From Pseudoips prasinana (taxonomy: Eukaryota > Arthropoda > Insecta > Lepidoptera > Nolidae), in contig OX621237.1 of the NCBI GenBank assembly GCA_951640165.1, positions 3,596,001-3,660,000 on the forward strand: DNA of 64,000 bases, in the 5' to 3' direction. Position 1 is the stretch's first letter. Every line of letters starts with the position of its first letter. Below, piece by piece: positions 11,157-22,800 of this stretch. Below the pieces are notes generated by a model. That model saw only the letters and a list, made by a program, of their open reading frames with translations, was not told the origin of the DNA and did no database searches. A program made the position numbers and the translations under genes.

Positions 11157-13801
11157 TTGGACAAAGGATATCTACTATGGCTACCCGCGAGTCTTGCAAG
11201 GTCATTGGTACACCTTATCGGGTACCTTGCCAACATTAATGTATGACCATTATTAATTTTTAAGGTTTTATTATATTTATAAAGCTTACGATTAAACATT
11301 AAAAAAATAAACCCTGGTTACAAAATTTTTATTTTCCATATAAACAAATCTACATTTTATTGATAGAATACATTCAATAATAGTGTAATCGCATAAATGA
11401 CACCACTTGCGGGATGACAACTTTTAATACGAGGAGGAGTAGCGGGCCGCGACAGGGAAAGTGCACTCGCGGATCTTTCATTACCTAGGTACTTGTTTTG
11501 GATATCGTGTTACATACTGTGTCTTTGATAGAATGAAAATTATTTCGGGACAATTAATTTCGTGCAACGGATATGCCTTCCTCCCGTACAGTGCCTGCAG
11601 GTGTTATTTCAGTTATACGGTTACACTACAGTAATAGTTTGATACAGATCAACATCGATAGAAAACTCATTATGATAAATAAAATTCGACTAAATATGCA
11701 ATATCATGATCTTTACTTTCGTTCCAAATGATCCACATAAAATCATAATTTTACACTAAAATTACTAGCTATGGCTCCAACGCCGTTTTTATGCGCCCAC
11801 GCATCAATTAAATATTTTATGTCGGTACAGCCGCATACAAAAGTTTAACTAGCTAAGTACTGATCTGATTATTCTTCATCATTAAATCCATTTATATGTT
11901 TCATACGTTTTCTCAATATTATTTACCTTAACATTTGAACACGCTTGGTTTAATCGTCCTCAAACACAAACTGAAAAATAAAATTTGAATAAACTTTTAT
12001 GATATAATTGGATTGAGGGTAGGCGCTTGTTAAGTTGATCAAATATTACGAATTATGTATACTTATTAATTTAATCCTACTAAATAACTGTAGAAAAACT
12101 ACGGGGATGCAAAAGCTAGATTGTTATTGACTATTATTATGATTAAAACCTACTGAACTTTTGAATGCGACTGTAAAACATTGAAATTCCACGTAAAAAG
12201 TCAGAATTAGGCCACCAATTTCGTTTCAAATTATCACACGATTTTCGATCACAATTTCGCCAATGTTCTTGCAAAATAGCTTGATAATAAAATATACATA
12301 TATTTTTAGGTTCAATCGTGGCAAATAGGTATATCTAACCAATATATAAACAACATGTTTTAGATTTTTTTTCAATTGTTCTGTTTCTAGAACATTTTAT
12401 TTAGACCTTAAAAGGTCCTATATGCTCCAAAAGTTATTCGCTGGGTTCCAACTTTATGACTGATAGTATCTTTAACGATACTGATTATACGATATCCATA
12501 TGAAAGCTCATTTTGGACAATGCTTGTTATCGTTACAAATTTCAAAAGTCTTTTTTCAGTCGCTTCTTTAAGTTAGTGGATCATGTTATTATGACGCGTG
12601 CGCATTAAATTATCTAAAATTATGTCATACAGCTATAGATTCAAACTGCTATTATAATTCTACATCGATATGTAATCAGGGAAAATGGGGTAAGTAAGTT
12701 GGTTCTCTATATTAATGTTTCTTGTAAATAGTATTATAAAAGTCTATCCATTATGGCGGAAAATACAGGGAGAATGAAAGTATTCATATTTACTCATATA
12801 AAGGTAAGTTACAAACATCAATTATTGTAAACAATGTCAAAGCCTGGTACATAATGTATCACCCATCTTGCCTGGTCTATGACTTAACTGGGGTTTTATT
12901 AACATTTATTTTTGTTGGTAACGATAACATTGCCTATAATCACAAATAAGATCATCAAAGCGTGAAAAGGTAAGATGCAGATATATAGGAGACATTAAAA
13001 GAAAATTTCACAACAGGCTGCACTATCGCACTCAGTGATCTCTTCTAGGCAACCTTCGGAAGAACAAACGTCAGAAATAAAGAAAAACGACAAGATAAGG
13101 GTAGAGCTATTGTCAGTACCTACGTTGAATGTCAAAGATTGTAAGTTGATGACATATCTTACGGTTGATAAATTGATAACGATGACAGATATAATTGTTA
13201 AAGTTAATGCCTAAGTTTCAATTCCTGTAGAACATCCTAGTCGTAACAAAATAAATGTCAATAACACCCAAGTGGTTTTGCCCAGCGGTGATGTCAACAA
13301 GTCAGCGTCCATCTATATATTCTATAATCATTACATTTACGATGTACATTCGTATTCTTCCCTCGCGTGGTTTCTGTGTCTTAGACTGTGCCTATAGTAA
13401 GGTCAACATTATTGTCATTTATCCAAGTTTAATTCGTATCTTTTTATAATGTAAGTCAATAGTCATATTTTAAAACCGTTTGAATATTAAAAACTTACAA
13501 AGTCCGTGAAAATTTTACTTGGGTTCATATTAAATTTTACTTGGGTTATTCATTCTTGATTTAACGAATAACAATAAATAAAATAAAAGTAAAGTTAAAC
13601 ATTCAAAGTAAAAAAGGTATGTTTCAAAATACTGATTGCGCATCTGTTAGACCAAAAGGCATTCAAGAAACTAATTAATACCTTATGATGAACCAAGCTC
13701 TATGAATTCCATTTTTCGTCATTAGTGTAATATACGCTTCAAATAAGAGCGCCAGTTATGGGCAATGGGTCTTAGTAAAGCGATTTAAGAGTAAACGTCA
13801 C
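11157..13801. other. Intergenic region between two convergent genes
   Basis: AT-rich spacer between the end of CFAP43 (plus) and the end of the membrane-protein gene (minus). No exon is visible. Part of a low-copy repeat lies at 12970-13055. Confidence 0.5.
12970..13055 (+). repeat. Repeat shared with 58376-58450
   Basis: ATATAGGAGACATT, then a CACAA(C/T)AGG stretch, then TGATCTCTTCTAGGCAACC is matched at 58376-58450 by ATATAGGAGACATT, CACAATAGG and CGATCTCTTTCAGACAACC. Function unknown; probably the end of an interspersed repeat. Confidence 0.5.
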
Positions 13802-16800
13802 TTATAGAGCAGTTCGTTGGTCGTACACGATGACTGCGTCGGCATCAAAAAATTGGCTGTGTGATTTACTGAGTGCTATGATGGCAGCATGCTCGTTGCG
13901 CATGCGATTCTTGTACTTCTTGCTGAGGTTCACCTAAAATATAATACACAAATCACATAATTTTCCTCGTTAGCCGAGTGGTAAGGGCGCCAGTACAGAT
14001 AATGGTTCAAAACCAGGGTTGGGCTAAAAATACTTAGACATTAGGATTGCTGACGTTCAGAAGTAGGTTATTAGCAGTATAGTTGAGGAGTTTCACGCAT
14101 GCGTGGCTCAGATAATATGTCAGTCAGCAAGACATTGATCACTCCCCTGTTGTGTTGGATTGGCCACCCATTGTATTTTAAGATTTAGATATTTACCCGA
14201 TAAGTTGTGTAATATAGAGGTACCTGTATGCCCGACCTAAGGAAATGAATCCTTGTGTAGTGGGTTATTTATGGCTTACACAAAAAGTTGTCCTGTGTGG
14301 GAATAGAACCCGGGACATGAAGTGGCGAGGCGACTGACTGTCTTCACCGCTGCTGAATTTAATTATAAATACGCTTAAGAATGGAAAAACGCATATAAAT
14401 GCACAGTACCTTAGCGTAGAGTTGTTGTAAATCATCTTCAGTGGAAAGTGGCCGGGGCTTTGGTCTCAGAAATGCTGGTAAAGATCGAGTCTTTAGGGCG
14501 TCAATATTCGCTGCGTTGTCTATTTCGTCAAGCACTAAAAATGGCAGAAAACAAAAGTATATACTATATATAGTTAAAAACAGTTTAAGTTCAGCGTATC
14601 CGCTTCCCTTGGAAGACAAACGGTTACATTCACGAAATATAAAAATGGTAATGAACAATAGTATAACTGTTTGAATTATTAACTTAAAATTCTAGGGTGA
14701 TTTATTCGTTCAGGTGTCCAGATGATACCATACTTTATTAAAATCTTTAATACTGTAAAACATGTACATATGTGATAATATTTTTAACATTAAATTAAAA
14801 TTATAAAAAATGGAGTAGAGGTCCGGGAGTACATAAATCTAATACAGATTGTTTTGGAAATTTCCTCCTTTTTAAGGATATTTGTCAAAATGTCTTATTA
14901 TTATTATTAAGTGTTTATCACACTAGCAGCTAGTAAGCTGATGCGTGTGTTTTTGTTTGCAATTTGGAAAATTTGTCAAGTCTGTTTTTGAAGCAGTTTA
15001 AATTGGGTGCCTTTATGACAGTTTCAGGAAGTTTATTCCACTCATTGACCACACGGTTTGGCAGGAAGTGTTTTAGTGGATTGCTTTTGTGCGGTATTCT
15101 GCTTAATTTTAGGGAGTGTCCTCTCAGATATTGATTGTCACTTAGAGTAAACAAGTCCCTAATTCCTGCTACATTGTAGGACCCAGACAAAATTTTGTAG
15201 GTTTCAATGAGACTTCCCCTCTGTCTACGTTTTTCGAGAGAAGTGAGGCCAAGGTCTTTTAATCGTTCCTCATATGGTTTGTTTCTCAGTACTGAAGCCA
15301 TTTTTGATCATCTCTGGACCTTCTCTAATAGCATGATGTCTTTCTTGAAATAAGGATCCCATATCACATATGCATATTCTAATAGTGGTCTTATATAAGT
15401 TTTATAAAATTTCAAGGCAGTTTTGAGAGTAAGACACTTAAACGCTTTTCTGACAAGATATAACATTGAATTAGCTTTTTTAGAGACACCACTGATGTGG
15501 GTTTCCCATTTAAGGTCATTTGTTATAACAACTCCCAGATCTTTTTGTGTAGTTACAGGAGCAAGGGGTTGATTTCCCAGGTAGTAAATGTTATGGGGAT
15601 TTTTCTTGCCAATGTGTAATATGGTGCACTTTGTTACATTCAATGTTAGTAACCACTGTGTTGTCCAGTCGAATATGGCATCCAAATCTTTTTGTATATC
15701 ATGCGATTGTAGGCATGGATTTGCGAAGAACTTCGTGTCGTTGGCAAACATCGAAAAAGGGAGTTGTAGAGTATTCTTTAAGTCTGTTAGGTATAGTATA
15801 AAGATGAGAGGTCCAAGTACAGACCCTTGAGGCACACCGCTGTGAACTGGTCGCGCTACAGAGAGTTGATTTCCAATTCTTACACAAAAGGTTCTATTTG
15901 TTAAAAAGTCTCTTATCCAATCTAATATCTTTCCACGTATTCCAAGGTGTTTCCAATTTATGTATTAGGCGTCGTAGAGGCACACGGTCAAAGGCCTTTT
16001 CATAGTCAAGGTAAACAACATCAGTGGGTTGACCTTTGTCGTGATTTGTTATCCATTGGTTGACACACGTAATCAGATTTGTAGTTACAGAACGCTTTGG
16101 GACAAAGCCATGTTGTTCATTCAGTATAAGATTTTCTTGGCTAAGAAAACTTCTAAGTTTATCAGCTATGATTTTTTCCATGGTTTTGCATAGAATACTT
16201 GTCAAACTTATTGGCCTGTAGTTGTTAGTAAGTAACTTATTTCCTTTCTTGTATATGGGCACAACCGTAGCCATTTTCCAATCAGCGGGTACGCATCCTG
16301 AATCTAAAGATTCATTCATAACCTTGGTAATGGTGTTTACGAGTGTAGACGAGCATTTCTTAAGCAAAATGGCCGGGATCTCATCAGGTCCAGTGGCTGT
16401 AGTGTCGTCGAAAGTATCAAGAGCTTTTTTAACTAATTCAGCTGTGATTTCAATAGTTTCAAGTGATTTTATACTTCTTGCCATATTGATAGTTGGTAAC
16501 AGTCCATCAGGCTCTTTAACAAAGGTAAGTTCAAACTGACTTGCAAACATCTCCGCTATTTGTGTCGGTTCGACAATTAGTTGATTTGATTCATTCTTCA
16601 AGGTAGATGGTATGCTCACTTTGGAATTAAGTTGTTTTCTTATATATCCATAAAAAGATTTTGGTCCCGAGTCGATTATATTTGATTCAAAGTAAGCTCT
16701 TCTTCTTCGGGTAAGTTGTAGGATTTTATTGTTAACATTTCTATATTCACGATACATATCATCAGTTTTTCCTATTTGGTATATACACACATCAACAAAG

Positions 16801-19800
16801 TCTAGGGATACGTTATTTTGAAATCAAACATGGCTTTATTGTTTAAAACCTATTTAGTTTCCTTAAAAAGTTTATTTACAGATTTAAACCTTGTCTATTC
16901 TTTATTCAAAATTTAAAAATTAAAATGAGAAACAAATGAAAACACGCAAAGCACAGCGCAATCTTGAGTTGTACCTAATTTCAAGAAGTTGCATTAAAAT
17001 TTTTTTGCGTGTTAATTGAAGAAAACCTGATAAATTGTTTTATTTTCTTTTCTCAATTGGTTGTGTAAGCTTTTTAGCGTCATGCCACGCCATCATTTGA
17101 GTCGAGATGAAATGTTACGGGCAGTTGGCATGTTACAAAACGGTGCTATTCAACGCGTCGTTGCTGAGTCTCTGGGCACAAGCCAAAATGTGGTATCCAG
17201 GCTGTGGTCACGTTATCGCGCTACTGGAGATGTGGCAGAACGGCACACAGGTAGATATCGTGTTACCACTCAGAGACAGGATCGATTTCTCCAAATGACC
17301 GCCAGAAGACTACCCAATATCACAGCGATGCAACTAGTGCAAAGGCTCCAGGAGGGTCAGCAGCTGCTGGTGAGCGACCAAACCGTGCGAAGGAGGCTGC
17401 ATGAAGTTGGTCTTCATGCTCGCAGACCGCTACGAGTCCCAGCGCTGCGACGTGGCAATCGCGGTAGGCGACTTTTATGGGCTCAAGAACATTTGACATG
17501 GAGTGATCAACAATGGTCATTGGTGCTGTTCACTGATGAGTCCCGCTATGGATTTCATCCAGATTCGAGACGAACACGCGTTTGGAGAACTCCAGGCAGG
17601 GTCAGCCGTCTCCGACATCCACAGGAGGTCCACTCTTACCAAGGCGGGACAATTATGGTGTGGGCAGGAATACGAATCGGCGGACGAACCCAACTCATTT
17701 GGATTCAGGGCAGCATGACTGCCCATAGATACCGTGAGGAGGTAGTAGAACGTGTCATTGTCCCGCTCAGGGCCCTAACGGGGCAAGAATTTCAGCTCAT
17801 TCATGACAATGCACCTTCCCATACAGCGCGGCTGGTGAGGGCCGCCCTTCGAGAACACGATGTTCAGGTATTAGATTGGCCTCCACAGTCGCCAGACTTA
17901 AACCCAATTGAACACGCCTGGGACATGTTACAGCGAAGAGCATTGAGGGATTTTCCGCCCAACTTGACAACAGAAGAACAACTTTTCGAACATTTAAAAA
18001 GAACTTGGGACTGCATACCCCAGCAAGACATTGACACCTTAATTTTAAGTATGGAAAATCGTTGCCGCTGTGTGATTAATGTTAGAGGAGGAAATACCGA
18101 TTACTGATTATCAGATTTGGTAAGATTTTTATTCATTTAATTCGATTGAATAATTTTATAAGAATAAAATGTTTTTGTTCACTCAGTAATTTTCTATGGC
18201 TTAATTAATTTAAGACTTTTATTAATTAGAAAAACAAAATCGCATCGTGTTGTTAATGTTTAAATATCGGCCATGAAATTATCTTTAATTCTTCCATTTA
18301 CAGTCATAACAAAATGTTTATAGTTTTCTAGATAATCAATGAAATGTTCAATATCCCTAGATTGTGTTGATGTGTGTATGCCACAGTGCTTTCTTTTTTG
18401 AAGTTAAATCGAATATTTCTTTATTTATCCATGGTTTATTAAAGCATTTATTTTTGTAGTTTGATTTCTTGGGTATGAATTTATTGATTGCCTTATGTAT
18501 TTGCTGCTTCAGTGAGAGCCATGAATCTGCAGGTGAACTGTCATTGGTTCTCAATGTTTCTGCTAAATGTTTGTTTATGGTATCAAAGTTTGCATTATAA
18601 AAATCGTGACGTTGTTCGTTGTCAGTTCTCTTATCATTGTTACTAAGTAGTTGGATACAAGCTGTGATAACTAAGTGATCACTTTTGCCAATTGGTGGAT
18701 AATACTCTACGTCACAAATTAGCGTATCTTCATTACATAAAATGAGGCCCAGCAATGATTCCTCATTGTTCCGTTTCCTGGTAATTTGTGTAACTAATTG
18801 GTTCAAGTTACTATTATTGTACATGTTCATAAAACATTCGCTGACTTTGTCATGTCTGGTGACACCTTCAAGTGGCCACTTTAAGTTGGGTAAGTTGAAG
18901 TCACCAGCAATAATTACTGTGTTTTCCGCCGATGCCTTTTGTATCATGTCGAAAAGGGCTATGTCTGAATCTTGTACCGTGTTGGACGGTGGGCGGTATA
19001 CGCATGCTAACAGAAAGTTAATGTCTCTGATATGAATGTCTAGCCATAGAGCTTCTACTTGTGCGTTATAGTACGAGCTAATTACTTTAGTTATTATAGT
19101 GGTATTATTTATTTCATAAGCAGCATATATCAATACACCACCTCCTTTTTTGTTTTGTCTGTCTAATCTGTAGAGCGTGTACCCCGGTATATTTATTAGA
19201 GTATCACTTATTTTATCATGGAGATGTGTTTCGGTTATCAATATAAAAGTGGGCATATGCACTTTTACTTCGATGAGAAATAGATCAAATTTTGCCATAA
19301 TGGACGCCAAGTTTGTGTAAAGTGTGCAGAGTTCAGTGAGATTTGTTGCGGTCAGTTTTTTGTTGTTGTAATAATTTTGGGACTATTGTTAATATATTTT
19401 ATGACAAGGTTTTTCTCACCATTTTCGGTCCTTGTGGCCAATTCCTCTCGCAGTTTCCTTAGTTGATCCCGTTGGTAAAGCGTCATGTCTGAATAAATCC
19501 TAATTGATTTGGATAACTTACTCTTGTTCTTTAAAATTTCTATAGCACCCTTTTTGTTGCTAAGGATGACTTTCACTGGACGGGGTTTAGAGAGACTTTC
19601 AGAGTTAGGTTTACCAAGCCGGTATGTGGTGATTATTTCTGCATTCGATACGCCGAGTGGGATAAAAGCTTGGGCTACAGTGAATTGATCATGTGTCTTT
19701 CTTTCCTCCGGGGAAATGTCTTTTGATTCTGGTATCCCATAGACAATGATATTGCGACTGCGCTTTTTTCTTTCTTCGATTTCATCTATTACTGCGTCTA

Positions 19801-22800
19801 GGTTTATTGCTCGCGATTGGGTTGACTTGAGCTCTTCGACTTGGTTTTTAAGTTCTGTGACTAACTTACGTAGCTCTGGGACCTGCCTTAGACCCCCCTC
19901 GCACTCTTCACAAAGGTAAGACAGTTTGGGTTTCTGCAGCCCAAAAACACGCAATTCTGTTGCAGACAGCCCGCTACAGTTAACACATATTACACGCATG
20001 CATCCTTTACACATAACTTTAGGACTTTTCACATCAGGTATGGTGTTACATTTAAAACACTGCGCCATGTTAAGTAAAATTTCCCACAGTTCAGCAAATA
20101 ATTTTTGATGTGGCAACCCAGCCGTAGTAGTGGTCACCCTATATTATCTATGCCACTTCTTGACAGTTGCTTAATGACAGATTACATTACAATCGAAACA
20201 ACTTGTTATTGTAGGTACGTGTAACTAAAATATCAGATCACCCACAACTTTCCAGATATATGATTTTTAACACAGTTTAAACTATTTAAAATGCTGTGAA
20301 ATTCTCTGTTAAAATAGTTCATTTCACAGTATGATTGTTTTTCTCCAAAACGCAAGCACTTTTCACTGTAATTAATCACTTTATCACACAAACAATAATA
20401 TTTTGTCGAGAGACTACAAATACGATGTTGCTTAAGTGACAGTTGACAGTTGATCTTAAATTTAAGTTATCAAGAAAAATTTAATTTAGATTTTTTATCA
20501 AATTTTGTTAATTGTTATTATTATCATTTATTTAGGACAATATACAACTAAGCCAACTAACCTAATAACCAACACAATAATTTTTTTATTGCGATAAATA
20601 CTTCAAATATTTTTTTCTAAAGTATTTTCTCTGAATTTAATTGTATTAATTGTATTTTTTCTGCATTAAATGATCTATCGCTCATATTTTAGGAGCTTTA
20701 TCTGAATTTTTCACGTTTTCCAACTCATTGAGTAGGTTAAATATATAGATCATAATCATCCGCGTATGTATTTATGAGACGAGCCTAATATAGTTTTTTT
20801 AAACACTTACTGGTACTAGAGGCGTATTGTAACGAGTGTTCCCGCGTGTCTGGCACGCGGTTGACGTAGCAGTGCGATCGGGCCTCCCGGGATCCGCGAC
20901 ACTCGGCGTCGCCCGCGTAGCTTGCGGGACGAGCGTGACGTTGGACTTGTACCTGGACGTAACATAAGTATTTTTTAATTTTGGTCTTTCGAGCCGGATG
21001 GTTTCCAAGACCCTTAAACAATAAGCACCTTGAAACAAAACATAGCTTGTACCTGGCTACGAGAAGAAGGGTCATAATATTAACAGTTTATGTTTGCACG
21101 TGGGGCGCATCGGTTAGCAGTTCGCCACTTCGTGACCCGAGTTCAATTCCCGCACAGGACAACTATTTGTGTGACCCATAAGTAGTTGTTCTGAGTCTGG
21201 GTGTATTTTGTGTCCGTTAGTGATATGTTGCACGTGCTGTGTGATGACGGCAGGAAATATCGGAATATCATCACCCCATCTCATCCCATGGGGGGCGTAG
21301 AAGTGGACCCGAGAGAATATCTAACAGAGGACGGGCAGCAGCTTCTTTATGAGTACTATGACCATCTTACTGCGATTGTCAACCCGTCTGCCAAGCGTGG
21401 CGATTATGCCCCTCCATCATCTTCACCTTTCGCCTTACCCATCCCCTTAATTATCACCTATAGTGATATTCTTCGTCTGACTATTTCCCTCCTACGACAG
21501 GCAGGTCTTACCGTATCCCAAAAAAGCCCAGGAATATTACGTCCACTTTTGGAGAAAAGCCTCCCCAAAGAATAGGGGGATACGCCATTATCGCCACCAC
21601 ATATATCTAATAAAAGTATTTAATGCTCTGAGATCGCCACGCTTGGCAGACGAGTTGGCGAACAATGCTGCCCGTTCTCTGGTAGGTATTCCCTCGGGAC
21701 CATTTCTACGCCCCCCATGGGATGAGATGGGGTGATGATATTCTATGCCGTCACCACACAGCAGAATTAATACATACTATATAAACTACACCCAGACACA
21801 GAAGAAATAATCGTATTCAGCACACAAAGATTTGTAATGGGTGGGGAGAACTCAAGACCTTTGGCTTAGCACTAGTCATTAACAAATAGAATAACAGGCA
21901 AGACAAAATAAAATAATTAAACCTTTTAAACTGATAGTTATAATAATAATAATAATTTATTTTCAGATAAAATCTATAGTGTAGAATAATTGTTACAAAT
22001 TTTGCTAATCCTATGTTAGTAGGTACATCTACTTCAATAGGACTATTACGAACTCGTTCATAGTTCATATAGCAGGAGCCGTACTTAACAGCAATGACTT
22101 TAAGGATGCCATTAATGCTGATCCGCAGACTACTAAACTAGAGAGGCAACCGGTAAGGAGAGTTATATACAGTACGTACATATATAATAAAACCTGCTCC
22201 TGACTAAATTACGGTGAATCTAACCAAAGACAAACCAACTACTTACGCTGGACATATTACTTAGTACATGAGTGTGTGCACATCGACATAATCTAGAAGT
22301 TCTATTCTTATAATCTAGAAGGTAAGAAAGTACGAAGTTTGTTTAATTGTGTTATTTGAGAAACTAAGCAGGCGCAATACATTAGCTATACCTAGGTTAT
22401 TTCTGAAAGACGTGTGAACGTGAACATGTAAGGCCAACGTCTAACAGCAACGCCAGGCTACTACTAGGTACTGGGTGTGTTTCTTCCCACAAACTTCCAA
22501 TTGACTCATTTTGGCCCGACCCAAGATTTTACCTCAGCATCTAATTTGCGGTAGAACACGTTACCTCCTAGACCAACCTAGTACATAATATAGAACATTC
22601 AGAAGATAACAGGCACATAGGTAATATTTTTTGCTTTTTATATTCCATCTTTATTTTATCTTATTAGCTGTTATGGTGACAGAGTTGTGAAAGCCGCCCG
22701 GAAGACCTCTGACATGGCTTAACAGCTGTGTTCTAAAAACGTTTAGAAATTAATCTACTCGACAGTATCTCATCCATACACTGACCTTTCTTTACCTCAA

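Larger units (their letters stand above)
14890..20140 (-). mobile_element. CR1-type LINE split by a Tc1 element
   Basis: On the minus strand: ORF1 (20137-19352), endonuclease (19310 to about 18379), the inserted Tc1 element (16786-18376), reverse transcriptase (about 16783-14930), then an AATAATAATAAT-type tail near 14910-14897. The final ORF2 motifs (DLGLTSLEKRRQRG, LIETYKIL, GHSLKLSR) are the CR1-type C terminus. It sits in an intron of the minus-strand membrane gene, in the same orientation. ORF2 is dead: insertion, frameshift, nonsense codon and an altered catalytic box. Confidence 0.8.

Noticed and set aside
16222..16539. 105-codon plus-strand ORF with hydrophobic stretch
   Set aside because: Antisense to the CR1 reverse transcriptase.
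17061..17081. Start of the Tc1 transposase at an upstream TTG
   Set aside because: The ATG at 17082 begins the typical MPRxxLS N terminus; the upstream codons have no family counterpart.
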